Shown piece after piece: positions 26,901 to 41,100 of a stretch of DNA of 64,000 nucleotides (positions are counted from its first letter, which is position 1; each line of letters starts with the position of its first letter). Source of the DNA: Liolophura sinensis (lineage: Eukaryota; Mollusca; Polyplacophora; Chitonida; Chitonidae); contig NC_088295.1 in NCBI RefSeq assembly GCF_032854445.1, positions 8,618,501 through 8,682,500 on the forward strand, in the 5' to 3' direction. The position numbers and the translations under genes are program-made. The notes below the pieces were generated by a model. It saw only the letters and a list, made by a program, of their open reading frames with translations. It made no database searches and was not told the DNA's origin.

Positions 26901-27900
26901 TATGGTAAAATATGAGGTAGACGACATAGTCCATTGCACATAACAACTAGGTCATAAGAAACCACACGTAACAGTTTCCTTCGAACAGGAAAGAAATAGT
27001 GCATGAATATTACAAGACAGTAATATACTACGGCAAAGCGTACAAGGAACAGAAACAAATACTGAAAGTGATCACCACAAAGGTGAGCTTTACCAAATGC
27101 AAATGGTTTTGATAACCTCTGGAAAGCAATAGTAAATCATGTAAGTCTTAGAAACAAGAACACATGTGTTCACAACTCAAACAGTTAACAGAATGCATAA
27201 CTTACAACATTCTACTTTTCGTTTTCACATAACAAAACAGAAATCTCTACATTCCATTTGGGTTAAATATACGAATAAACTAAATGTTTTGATTACTTTC
27301 TGGTGGAACAGTAAAAATGATGCCAGTCATTTAAGTTTTAATTTGTTCCGACTTTCTACAAAACTTTTCCGAACACTTCTATCAGTTAACTAAACAATGA
27401 AGTAAAACGTGAATATCACATTAAAATGCACAGTACAAAAGTCAAATTGCAGTTGTCTCTTTCATACCCAGTTACAAAAATTAAGATACTACAAAACAAC
27501 AAAACCAACAAAGATACGTACACAATGCACGTTGCAAAAAAAAATCGCTTAATTTACACTGGCCTCGGTTTCATAAAGTGCACTTAGCTGAGTAAGCCTT
27601 CAGTTCCCATGACACTGTATGTAGTAGAGACATGACATGCACTTAGCTAATGGTTACTTAGCACTAAGTACATATGCTTCCTAAGATGCACTCTGCATAC
27701 GTAGAAGACTCCCGAAGTAGATTCTTGAACAAGTACAGGTTGCGAAAACATCCCCAGTGTTTAACTAACATCATGACTTCACCTTAACACGGTAGAACAT
27801 GACATCCTACGAACATAAAATCTCTGTCAACCAAACTGTCTTGCCTGTACAACTAATCTAAACAATCTAAAAAACTAAAAAGGCAGTTAACCATGGCCTA
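23961..27900. other. intergenic stretch, nothing recognised
   Basis: About 4 kb without a supported gene. A 37-bp exact-looking tandem duplication lies at 25602-25675, and a short duplication agagtttaaaag at about 26249-26275. Open frames are under 85 codons. Confidence 0.5.
25602..25675. repeat. two-copy tandem duplication, 37-bp unit
   Basis: gtgtgtggtccccaagtcaa plus 17 further bases, repeated at once with one difference (cattac against cataac). Confidence 0.9.
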
Positions 27901-27902
27901 GT

Positions 27903-27908
27903 TTTATT
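27903..27908 (-). terminator. candidate polyadenylation signal for CLCN7
   Basis: AATAAA on the minus strand (plus-strand tttatt) about 1.2 kb past the CLCN7 stop; another lies at 28217-28222. Either could define the 3' end, and the sequence alone does not choose between them. Confidence 0.25.
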
Positions 27909-28859
27909 TACAAAAAGGAATACATACACAATTTTGTGTAAAACGAAGGAAAAATGAAAGACTGACGTTCAGTTGTTTCCCAATGTCAACTTCTGCTCCT
28001 CCTCCCACATCTCTGTATGAACTGTGCTTATTTCAGGAACGTTGATATTTTCATTGCTCCCACGCCCAATAGGACATGGAAAATAACTACAGATATTAAT
28101 TCTTTCCTTTTTTTACAATTTGGAATTCACAAATGTTTTCAATCGTTTGTGACCATATTTCTAAAGTCTTCTTTATATTTAAATTCCAAAGCTCTTGGTC
28201 AACATAAACAAATGTTTTTATTATCAATAAAACACATACGTTATTACTTTAGAATATTCTTTCCTTACTTCAGATACAGCAAAAGAATAAAAATCCTTGG
28301 CAATTAAAACATAATCTTTCTTTGGACAGTCAAATCAACCCAGGGATCATATAAAAAAACAACTCTGCAACAGTAAATGTGCTCTTTATAATTTTGCAAA
28401 CAAGTAAGTGCTTTCTGCTGATTTACTGTTCAGACTAACCGTAAGGAAGATTTCTAAATGCTTTCTCCCAATTAAAATCAAGGAATGAAAGGCATAATCT
28501 CTTTGACAGGTACACCGTACAGCTATATGTACAACTGCGCTGTATACGCAGTACATATGGGCATGTATTTCCAGATGACTGCTCTCTTGTTTTACCTAGC
28601 CCCTACAAACAACTTCTCCTATATACGTGAAAGTTTCATGGGTGACTATTACTGGGAAGAAAATGAATGCATACCCAGAAAACTACTATTCACAATCTCA
28701 CATAACTGGTATAACCATTTCCTTTCGCTACTTTTCTACGAGTAACCTTGTCCTCTAGTTTGTTGCATAAGGCAAGGTCATTTAGGTGAGAGTCAGAAAA
28801 CACCAGATTTATGCAGTACAGGAAATAGTGTCCTTGAGCACTTGGTACAAGTGCACAGT

Positions 28860-29105
28860 AAAGTGGCTAGCAATGAAACATGGGCTGGTCCTCAATGCTG
28901 ATCTAACCCTAGTGACACAGGATTTGAAACAGTGCTACCGGTGCACTATAAACAGCTGTGGAAGATCTGCAGCTTCTCATTGCAGATCTGACCACAGTGA
29001 GACAGGATTTGATAAAGTGCTTACAGCTGTGGGAGATGAACTGCTCTTCAATGCTGATCTGTGACACAGTATTTGATACAGTGCTACAGGTGCATCATAA
29101 AACAG
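28860..29105 (-). repeat. degenerate tandem copies of the CLCN7 C-terminal coding segment, in its 3' UTR
   Basis: Three diverged copies, each about 70-90 bp, of the last coding stretch lie directly past the stop codon. On the minus strand the exon frame reads [11 protein letters not shown] then stop. The next copy (near 29030-29060) still reads ISIEEQFISHS, and the furthest (near 28880-28910) reads ISIEDQPMFHC then stop. Recurring plus-strand marks are tgctgatctgaccac, gacacaggatttga and acagtgctac-ggtgca. Confidence 0.8.
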
Positions 29106-32100
29106 TTAGCTATGGGAGATGAGCAGCTCCTCAATACTGATCTGACCACGATGACGCAGGATTCGGTACCTTGCTACATCTTTCCTGGTCACCATACCAA
29201 TCACCTGTTAACGAATACAAAACAATATGCAGTGTTAGTATTATAGGCACTGGAAGTTTCTTTTATCAGAAGGGAAGTCCACCTGTATCATGAAAAGACA
29301 GATTCTATCTATTCTCAAACAGACTCTACCTGTTCTCAAACAGATTCTGCCTGTTCTCTAAGTGACTGACACAAATCTTCTAAATGTAGTAGAGATCTAC
29401 GTACATTTATTTCCAAACGTTCGCTTGTGATTTAAACTATCTTTACAATACATGTAAATCTTTAAGCTGGACACCTGACATGGCTTTCACTTTCACGTTA
29501 AGCTGGACACCTGACATAGCTTTCACTTTCACACTAAGCTGGACATCTGACATGGCTTTTACTTTCACGATAAGCTGGACACCTGACATGGCTTTCACTT
29601 TTGCGTTAAGCTGGACATCTGACATGGCTTTCACTTTCACGTTAAGCTGGACGTCTGACATGGCTTTCACTTTCACATTAAGCTGGACGTCTGACATGGC
29701 TTTCACTTTCACACGACATTTATTCAGACATAAACTTTATAAATAATACCCTTTAGTCTTGGGTGCATAGCCATTCTGGCCAGTGCTATTTCACCAAAAG
29801 ATCACAGGATATCAATTCATCCAGCATTAAAATCAGCCCTGATCTTCTTCTCCCTATACACTGCTTTATGGTGACACACCCACTTTCACATCTGCAGGTC
29901 ATTTAAGGTCAACTTCATACATAAAAACAAATACCAAATACAAGTAAATAAAATATACCTGATTTTTGTCATTTATAACAACAACGTGTCGTAGACCAAG
30001 GGCTCGGAACAATCTGAACACTCTGGGAAGGGAGGCAACCTAAAGTCAAAAAAACAGAGCAGCATACATACTTCAGAATCAGACATACATCAAGTTCAGA
30101 TCTCACCTGACCATCACAACACTATCGATAATAGATTACACATTAATTAAGGAAAGACAACAAATGGTATAACCTAAGATATTTAAGAAGAGGCATGAAA
30201 CAGACATAAACAGCCAGAGCCATTTTTTCCAACCTGCTTGGTAACTGTATAAAAAACAACTTTTCATCCTGAATTTTTACAATGCTTTGGGATACGCCGT
30301 GTTACAGAAATAGGAAACACTAGTCACATCGTTTGTGCACCATGCAAAACAGGCATCACGTGAGGACAGCAGAAACAGCCGCCTTCTCAGGTTATAGAAA
30401 TAAGTTGCGTCTCACTGGTTAAAACTGAAGAAATAGTGGCGCTTCTGATTTTCTCAACGAATGCATTCTAGCTTACTTTCAATGATATGAACTGTTAACT
30501 GTTTAATCTTAGTTATGTAAAATCACAAAAATGAAAAAAGGTACAACTTTTAAATAACAATATCCATATGGGATAAATTTCTAGTTGTATACATACTGTA
30601 CATTTGGTCTCTAGTGCTGTCTTTTCATACAATAAATGTATATCTTGTTGGGATGTGAATATTCACAGGCAAAGTGCTCATCCAGTGACTGTTTCTGTAC
30701 ACTGTTCAATACAAAGTGCTCATCCAGTGACTCTTTCTGTACACTGTTCAATACAAAGTGCTTATCCAGTGACTGTTTCTGTACACTGTTCAATACAAAG
30801 TGCTCATCCAGTGACTGTTTCTGTACACTGTTCAATACAAAGTGCTCATCCAGTGACTCTTTCTGTACACTGTTCAATACAAAGTGCTCATCCAGTGACT
30901 CTTTCTGTACACTGTTCAATACAAAGTGCTCATCCAGTGACTCTTTCTGTACACTGTTCAATACAAAGTGCTCATCCAGTGACTCTTTCTGTACACTGTT
31001 CAATACAAAGTGCTCATCCAGTGACTCTTTCTGTACACTGTTCCATACAAAGTGCTCAACCAGTGACTCTTTCTGTACACTGTTCAATACAAAGTGCTCA
31101 TCCAGTGACTCTTTCTGTACACTGTTCAATGCAAAGTGCTCATCCAGTGACTCTTTCTGTACACTGTTCAATGCAAAGTGCTCATCCAGTGACTCTTTCT
31201 GTACACTGTTCAATGCAAAGTGCTCATCCAGTGACTCTTTCTGTACACTGTTCAATGCAAAGTGCTCATCCAGTGACTCTTTCTGTACACTGTTCAATAC
31301 AAAGTGCTCATCCAGTGACTCTTTCTGTACACTGTTCAATTCATGTACCCTAATTCTTCAACCTTGTGCATGTTTGCAAGGTGTTTATTCAAGCATTTTC
31401 TGATGGCATTATTCTGTGTAGACTGACAAAATTATACATTTTGAGAAGACCTGAAACTGTCCAATCCAAAACCATATTAAAACTGTTCATAAATTCCACT
31501 GAAAGTTGCTCTTTCACATGCAAAAAGGTTGAGGTATTAGGGTAGGTGATTTATTTCTTTATTTTTCATTTGGTCATCGCAATAAATCATAACTTAAACA
31601 ATTTATAGAATTATTTCAGAGATAAAACACACACTTATACATAACAGAATGTATATTAACACATAAGATATAAGATAAACTGACCAGCTGATGGTGTTCA
31701 GACTTACATCATACACTGTGTAAGGAGCTGGATTCATGAACGGCTGTAAATCTATGGTACACTCCCTCTCTTGAGGAGAAATGTGGATTTGCTGCAAGGA
31801 AATCAATTCATAAGTGTCATTCAAGTAGAAAAAAAAGTATAATTATGTTTTCAAAAGGCTGTATTACTGACAATGTATAGAAATAAGAAAAGTAATACAA
31901 AATAAACTGTGAAACCCAACCATGCCCTTGCAATATTTGTGGTGCATTGATTAATGTATTGATTATGGAGTTAAAGGTTTCATAAAAAGGTCAATTTTAG
32001 CAGCTGGCTGAAAAATGCCACTAACGTAAAAAATGTTATATAAAATGTTTCTGTGGGCTTGTTTTTCTGCACTCTTCTCACATTATTCCAGTTTTCACAG

Positions 32101-35100
32101 CTACTGAGGTATTTCATATGAATGACTGCTGTTCCTTTCTTACCTGTATAGGAGGGAACCTGGGGTAGACATCTCTGAAGTCTTTACTCTCTAGCTTTCT
32201 CCTCACCTGACTCAAGTCTTCATTTTCATTAAACACCTGCAGAATCATGCCACAGGTACAGCACAGGTAATATCAGATCACCAACAGCTAGCAATATCTG
32301 ATGTTTTCTTCAAAACATTGTGAATTTTCATCATGAAATGATTCAGCATTGTGCAATGTTGTAGCTTATTTCTGTGGTGTGTAGAGAGGGAGAATGAGAA
32401 ATGAGGAGGGAAGATGAGAAATGAGGAGGGAGGATGAGAAATGAGGAGGGAGGGAGGGAGCAGGTGGGAGGGGGGATATAGCCTGGCTGTCTAGCTGTCA
32501 CACAACTCTCTCAGGATCACACTGAATCCCTACATTTAACATGAAGGAGACCAGCTGGATTTTGTCAGAACAATAACCCAGCCTGAAGTCTCATAATGTC
32601 TCATCTCAGGCTTACTACTTGCTAGACCGCTATCAAACAGTGTGGAGAAAATGAGTTCATAATGAAGTGGGCCCAACAAAAACATTTGCCAGTCTGTTTC
32701 TGACAGATTGGTACTACAGTGTGCATGTCTGTGGCTGGTCTGTGATAGGCGCCACAGTGCACATGTCTGTGGCTGGTTCTGATTGGTACTACAGTGTACA
32801 TGTCTGTGGCTGGTTTGTGATAGGTGCCACAGTGTACATGTCTGTGGCTGGTTGTGATAGGTACCACAGTGTGCATGTCTGTGGCTGGTTTGTGATAGGT
32901 GCCACAGTGCATATGTCTGTGGCTGGTTGTGATAGGTACCACAGTGTGCATGTCTGTGGCTGGCTGTGATTGGTACCACAGTGTACATGTCTGTGGCTTG
33001 TTGTGATAGGTACCACAGTGCACATGTCTGTGGCTGGTTATGATTGGTACTACAGTGTACATGTCTGTGGCTGGTTTGTGATAGGTGCCACAGTGTACAT
33101 GTCTGTGGCTGGTTGTGATAGGTACCACAGTGCATATGTCTGTGGCTGGTTGTGATAGGTACCACAGTGTGCATGTCTGTGGCTGGTTGTGATTAGTACC
33201 ACAGTGTACATGTCTGTGGCTGGCTGTGATTGGTACCATAGTGTACATGTCTGTGGCTGGTTGTGATTGGTACCACAGTGTACATGTCTGTGGCTGGTTG
33301 TGATTGGTACCATAGTGTACATGTCTGTGGCTGGTTGTGATTGGTACCACAGTGTACATGTCTGTGGCTGGTTGTGATAGGCACCACAGTGTACATGTCT
33401 GTGGCTGGTTGTGATAGGCACCACAGTGTACATGTCTGTGGCTGGTTGTGATTGGTACCACAGTGTACATGTCTGTGGCTGGTAGTGATTGGCACCACAG
33501 TGTACATGTCTGTGGCTGGTTGTGATAGGTACCACAGTGTACATGTCTGTGGCTGGTTGTGATTGGTACCACAGTGTACATGTCTGTGGCTGGTTGTGAT
33601 TGGTACTACAGTGTACATGTCTGTGGCTGGTTGTGATTGGTACCACAGTGTACATGTCTGTGGCTGGTTGTGATTGGTACTACAGTGTACATGTCTGTGG
33701 CTGGTTGTGATTGGTACCACAGTGTACATGTCTGTGGCTGGTAGTGATTGGTACTACAGTGTACATGTCTGTGGCTGGTTTGTGATAGGTGCCACAGTGT
33801 ACATGTCTGTGGCTGGTTGTGATTGGTACCATAGTGTACATGTCTGTGGCTGGTTGTGATTGGTACCACAGTGTACATGTCTGTGGCTGGTTGTGATTGG
33901 TACTACAGTGTACATGTGTGTGGCTGCTTGTGATAGGTACCACAGTGTACATGTATGTCTCTGGTTTTGATTGGTACTACAGTGTACATGTCTGTGGCTG
34001 CTTGTGATAGGTACCACAGTGTACATGTATGTCTCTGGTTGTGATTGGTACTACAGTGTACATGTCTGTGGCTGCTTGTGATAGGTACCACAGTGTACAT
34101 GTATGTCTCTGGTTGTGATTGGTACTACAGTGTACATGTCTGTGGCTGCTTGTGATAGGTACCACAGTGTACATGTATGTCTCTGGTTGTGACACTGTGT
34201 ACACTGTGGTACCTATCACACAACAGAGTTTACTGTAACCCTGTATGTTCCTTTTAGTGTAATGATATTTGATTCTTAAAACATTCATCTTGATGCATGT
34301 CGCCGAACATTTTGTTACAATATACAAACACACACAGATTTTACAACACATTCTCCCAGAATTATTCATCATTCATGACAAAAACATCAAATTGTTCAAT
34401 ACCTTGGCCAACATTAGAGACAATACTTCCAGATCAAAACGGGTTTCATATCAAACCCACCTTAAGTTTGAGCAGGACAACTAGCTGAGAGCGGAGTATC
34501 AAGCCATGGAATGTTCCAAACGTCTCTGGATACTGTTCTGTCTACAAGACAGTAAACAAAGGTACAGGATATACATAGTGTACATTGCATAAGTATGTAC
34601 TGTACAAACTGTACAAACTGTACTGAGAAAAACCCTTCAGGAACAGACAACAAAATATACCACATTAAACTCACTTATCATATTCACTGTACAAATCATC
34701 CAATACAAGCCATCTGATACAAGGTTTTCTATCAGATAATGATGTCAGCACTCTTTTTGAGACAACTTTCACCTTGTTTGCGTTCTCTACCCGGGAAACC
34801 CCTGAACAATATTTGGGATGTGCAAAGCCGACATATCATGAATTTTTCCAAACTGAAATTTCACCACTGTGGACAGTGTTGTTGGGAGCTGCAGAAATTG
34901 TATTTTTATTGAAGTTAGTTCGGTTATGTTCCAGTTTGACATATGGTCTGTCTGTGTTGTTCGTGTGAATCTTAAAATTAGGGACATTGTGATATTGTTT
35001 AAAACTCTGCTTACTCGTCAGGCATCACTGAGAAGAACATTTCGGATTACTTTTCCATATGTTTTTGCCTGTGTCGATGTCTGAATTTGCTTTCCTTTGC

Positions 35101-38100
35101 ATAATTTAATATTTTTTATCAACTATGTTGGCTTGTTTGTTTACGAGTGATGTTATCAGGAACTTCAGGTTTGTCATTTCATTCTCGCTCCTTTTGTGGA
35201 ATGAAGAGGTACATGATACGTAGATCGTCTCGACTGTGCATATTCCACGAAGTTATATCAACATCTCGCTGTTTGATGTCCGGCACTTGTTTTGGGCTCG
35301 GTTAATATGACAGCTGAACACAGACAACAAGATACTGATATTTGTGTATTGGCATACTGAAGAAATTTTCACTTATGAAATCACTGCCAGTGCCTTGAGT
35401 AAACCACCAAACTTTGGGGCATTATTAGGGAACTCTCCCACCTGTGACACATCATACTGGTGGAAGGCAAGTGGTCTTCAGCCCACTTCACATATCAGGG
35501 AACTCTCCCACCTGTGACATGTCATATTGGTGGAAGGCAAGTGGTCTTCAGCCAACTTCATCTATTGAGGAAGTCTCCCACCTGTGACACATCATACTGG
35601 TGGAAGGCAAGTGGTCTTCAGCCAACTTCACATACTGAGGAAGTCTCCCATCTGTGACACATCATATAGGTGGAAGGCAAGTGGTCTTCAGCCAACTTCA
35701 TCTATTGGGGAACTCTCCCATCTGTGACACATCATATAGGTGGAAGGCAAGTGGTCTTCAGCCCACTTCACATATTGAGGAAGTCTCCCATCTGTGACAC
35801 ATCATATTGGTGGAAGGCAAGTGGTCTTCAGCCCACTTCACATATTGAGGAAGTCTCCCATCTGTGACACATCATATAGGTGGAGGGCAAGTGGTCTTCA
35901 GCCCACTTCACATATTGAGGAACTCTCCCATCTGTGACATATTGGTGGTCTTCAGCCAACTTCACATACTGAGGAAGTCTCCCACCTGTGACACGTCATA
36001 TTGGTGGAAGGCAAGTGGTCTTCAGCCCACTTCGTGTATTGGGGAACTCTCCCATCTGTGACATATTGGTGGTCTTCAGCTAACTTCATGTAAGACCAAA
36101 CAAGAAAGAGTACTGTCTACCACTTATTACCACCATGGCACCATGAACAATGGAAGCAGCGGAATGTCCAAACTTCCCTGTCCCAGAATGGGGTAGAACC
36201 CACGTCTCATACGGCCTACGATTTGGCCTTAACCACTTGGTCACAACCTGTATCCTAAAAAAGGCATGCAAACATTCCAACAGAGCCATAGACATATAGA
36301 TGAAATGGCACATCTGTCATCTTCAATCTTTATAACTTCAATCCTAGTGCCATATTCAGATATTTCAGCCACACAATGCAGAGAATAGGAAATGAGACTA
36401 TAATCTTACAGTGTGGCTGTCTTCTGGGGTGTAACCATCTACTACAGGGAAGCCATTGTGTGTCTCTGATTTAAGAATGTCCACGATACGACCAACACTC
36501 TCCACTCGTCTGAACACGGACACAGGGTGGCTCATCACTTCCCTGGTCAGAACAGAGCAGAACAGTTAAGACATGCATATATACCTGAATAACTAATGTT
36601 TGTCTCAGTGCAGGTACACTGAGGGCTAATACCAGCAGCAGTCGGTGAGAATATTTAGACTTCTTAACAAGCACATGTATTTAGTGGAACAGACAACAGA
36701 GCCATCAAGAAGAAAGTGTGTTTGTCATTTAATTTGTACATAAACACACAGATCACAATTAACATAGGAAATTCTCTTCCCATCACACTATTGGTCTTTG
36801 ATGTTTAACTTTATGCAGCGATCTTGTTTAAATACTTAACTATTGTAGACACCTTAGTCTCCAGCATGTGGATAAAGTGGTCTGGGTATTCCCCTTCCTG
36901 AGATGTTAGCTGTCGTGACTTGGGCTCCACTCCAGCATAGGCACACCATGTAGGTGGATGTAGATACCCTGGTGTACTCACCAGGCTGAACTGTTAGCTG
37001 CCATAACTGGGGGCTCCCACCCCACCATAGGCACACACTGTAGGTTGATGTAGACATCCTGGTGTACTCACCTGGCGGAGAGGTTAGCTGTCATGACTGG
37101 GGGCTCCACTCCAGCATAGACACACCATGTAGGTGGATGTAGATACCCTGGTGTACTCACCTGGCTGAGAAGTTAGCTGTCATGACAGGGGGCTCCCACC
37201 CAAGCATAGGCACACCCTGTAGGTGGGTGTAGATACCCTGGTCTGTGTACTCACCTGGCGGAGATGTTAGCTTTCGTGACTGGGGGCTCCCACCCCAGCA
37301 TAGGCACACACTGTAGGTGGATGTAGATACCCTGGTGTACTCACCTGGCGGAGATGTTAGCTGTCATGACTGGGGCCTCCCACTCCAGCATAGGCACACC
37401 CTGTAGGTGGGTGTAGATACCCTGGTGTACTCACCAGGCTGAACTGTTAGCTGCCATAACTGGGGGCTCCCACCCCAGCATAGGCACACCCTGTAGGTGG
37501 GTGTAGACACCCTGGTGTACTCACCTGGCGGAGATGTTAGCTGCCATGACAGGGGGCTCCCACTCCAGCATAGGCACACCCTGTAGGTGGATGTAGACAC
37601 CCTGGTCTGTGTACTCACCTGGCGGAGATGTTAGCTGCCATGACAGGGGGCTCCCACTCCAGCATAGGCACACCCTGTAGGTGGGTGTAGATTCCCTGGT
37701 CTGTGTACTCACCTGGCGGAGATGTTAGCTGCCATGACAGGGGGCTCCCACTCCAGCATAGGCACACCCTGTAGGTGGGTGTAGATTCCCTGGTCTGTGT
37801 ACTCACCTGGCGGAGATGTTAGCTGCCATGACAGGGGGCTCCCACTCCAGCATAGGCACACCCTGTAGGTGGGTGTAGATTCCCTGGTCTGTGTACTCAC
37901 CTGGCGGAGATGTTAGCTGCCATGACAGGGGGCTCCCAGTCCAGCATAGGCACACCCTGTAGGTGGATGTAGACACCCTGGTGTACTCACCTGGCTGAGA
38001 TGTTAGCTGCCATGACAGGGGGCTCCCACTCCAGCATAGGCACACCCTGTAGGTGGGTGTAGACACCCTGGTGTACTCACCTGGCGGAGATGTTAGCTGC

Positions 38101-41100
38101 CATGACAGGGGGCTCCCACTTTAGCATAGGCACACCCTGTAGGTGGATGTAGATTCCCTGGTCTGTGTACTCACCTGGCGGAGATGTTAACTGCCATGAC
38201 AGGGGGCTCCCACTCCAGCATAGGCACACCCTGTAGGTGGGTGTAGATTCCCTGGTCTGTGTACTCACCTGGCGGAGATGTTAGCTGCCATGACTGGGGG
38301 CTCCCACTCCAGCATAGGCACACCCTGTAGGTGGGTGTAGATTCCCTGGTCTGTGTACTCACCTGGCGGAGATGTTAGCTGCCATGACAGGGGGCTCCCA
38401 CTCCAGCATAGGCACACCCTGTAGGTGAATGTAGACACCCTGGTGTACTCACCTGGCTGAGATGTTAGCTGCCATGACTGGGGGCTCCCACTCCAGCATA
38501 GGCACACCCTGTAGGTGGGTGTAGACACCCTGGTGTACTCACCTGGCGGAGATGTTAGCTGCCATGACAGGGGGCTCCCACTCCAGCATAGGCACACCCT
38601 GTAGGTGGATGTAGACACCCTGGTCTGTGTACTCACCTGGCGGAGATGTTAGCTGCCATGACAGGGGGCTCCCACTCCAGCATAGGCACACCCTGTAGGT
38701 GGGTGTAGATTCCCTGGTCTGTGTACTCACCTGGCGGAGATGTTAGCTGCCATGACAGGGGGCTCCCACTCCAGCATAGGCACACCCTGTAGGTGGGTGT
38801 AGATTCCCTGGTCTGTGTACTCACCTGGCGGAGATGTTAGCTGCCATGACAGGGGGCTCCCACTCCAGCATAGGCACACCCTGTAGGTGGATGTGCATGT
38901 CGTAGATACCCTGGGGAAGAAAAGACTACCATCACAAAACACACCCAAAAGACTTTTGTCATTAATACTATACATATAGTATAGCAGTTTGAACTTCATC
39001 TGAAACTAACACATTCAATACCTACACTTCTAAAGCAAGGTGAATTGATAAAGACCTTACTTGTTCTCTAAAAATTGTTAAAAAAAAAAAGCTATGTATT
39101 AAAATCGCTATTGTAGAGTTTGGAGCATGATACAGAAACAAAAAATATTCTGTCCTTTCCACTGATGCCTGGTATAATATCACACAAGGACATGATGGTG
39201 TCAGCCATCGTCAACATATGGAAACAAATGACGCTGTACAAATCCTCTCATCCCTCCATAATTGCTTTGTCATCATATCTGCCTGGTTCAGCATCATTCA
39301 AAGCAATATAATCACACCACACCAGAAAAATTTTACAAGAATTGCTTAATATTTTAGTTTTTGAGGACACTTCAGTTATAGGGGTCAAAAAGTATTATTC
39401 ATTATAAATCCTTTTGGGCCAGCCTTATGGTGGAAGCAAGCTGAACAGAGCCCCGGGGAACCCACGACCATCTGCAGGTTGCTGTCATACCTTCCCACAT
39501 ATGGTCGAAGAGCAAGCCAGCATGAGCTCAACTTGAATTCACAGCGAGCACAATGGTGAGAGGCACCTGGGTCATCACACTGCACAGTGGTGTGTCAACC
39601 ACCGCTGCCATGGGGGCCCTCCCATCTTTTGTTTATTCAGTAAAATTAATACTGTAACAGGATACATGTACTTTTTAACGTCTCAGTCCACAAGATGGAA
39701 TACTTACCATATAGAAAGACTATAAATAACTCTAGAGTTAGGCTGAATATTAGGGTTTTACTTTGCATTCACTGATCTATGGTTATTGAAATACACAATG
39801 TATATGTTCATACATGTAGTCATGAAAGAGTTCTTACAGTAAAACACAAAATTTGATTTCAAAGTTAAAATGCAAAGTTACCTCATTAAAGAAATCTCCA
39901 ACCCATTTGGCGACAATAAGTACAATCATGATGGGGAAACCAAATGTGACATTTGACGTGGCCTCTACAACGATGACGGCCAGGCTTATTGTCATTCGTA
40001 CAATTCCCCCTGTAACAAAAACACTTACAATTTATACAGTGCTTTAATCAAACTTTGAAACATACTGAGTTTATTAATTATTTGCTTACTGAAGAATGTT
40101 TCACTTATACCACGTTAGGAAGGCTCAAATTGAACGGAAAACAATTTTTTTATGCCTGGTACCTTCCTTCACTTGATCATGTAACCTTATATAAAATCAT
40201 CAAATGGCACAAAGATTGAGAAAAAAAGTTGTGTTCCCATGTTTAAGGGTGAATGAAAAATTGAAGAAAAAAAAAATTATCTGGATCAAATCAGAAAACT
40301 AGCGACCTCCTAACATACAGGCAAGTAAAACTAAGCCAAGAGGTCTTATTATGTATAGACAATATCTATACATCCATTACAATGCATGTCTGCGGTGGCA
40401 CTGGCTGCACAATGACAAATGGCAATAATACTTCATCCTTTCATACAAACTACATGTACTGTCCCAGAATTCCCCTACTAAAGGGACCAATTTCCAGACA
40501 TACTGCCTGGGGAATACATGACTTTAATGACAAATGATCGCAGCAGGTAAACAAGAATCGATCAGCTTAGGCATTTTGTGTTACATTCCCAGGAGGGTAA
40601 ATGGGTACAATTTCGCTGTTCTTGCCAGCCATCTTGGATTATGATGACATACAGTTCATCATGATGACATACCGTTCATCATAATCAGTTCATCATAATC
40701 AGTTCATCACATTCCATACTTGGAACCCAAAACCCAACTCCTCAGAAAAATGTGAACAGCGTTAAACGTTCTTACAGCATTTAGCATACAAGCTGACCTT
40801 GACACCAATGGCAACAACAGGGAAGACAATGTAGGTTCTGTAATATTCAAAATAGAAGAGCTAAACACATAAGCCATCAATAACATACTATTGCTTACCA
40901 AACTATCTATCAAAACATTTTTCAGCATTGACAACCACAGTGCTGTAACTGAGTCATACCTAGCTGTGCTGCAGCACCGATCAAGGCAAATTTTCCAGGG
41001 TCTGTCCAGTCCTAAATGAAAAGAGCAGAACATCTACATGTTTACCCTCCTAACATCTTATTATTTTACAATTTTATCATTAACGACTGACTGAGAGGAT

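Noticed and set aside
30604-31403. Open frames of about 250 codons on both strands
   Set aside because: They arise from a 42-bp intronic minisatellite whose length is a multiple of three. There is no splice context linking them to CLCN7 exons.
32536-34100. Many overlapping minus-strand frames reading [20 protein letters not shown]-type repeats
   Set aside because: They are frame-shifted readings of the 37-bp array in CLCN7 intron 19.
37364-38999. Tandem 63-123-codon minus-strand frames that look like a repeat protein
   Set aside because: They are exon 17 copies read across the 94-bp period; in the true exon frame each copy meets TGA at its donor.
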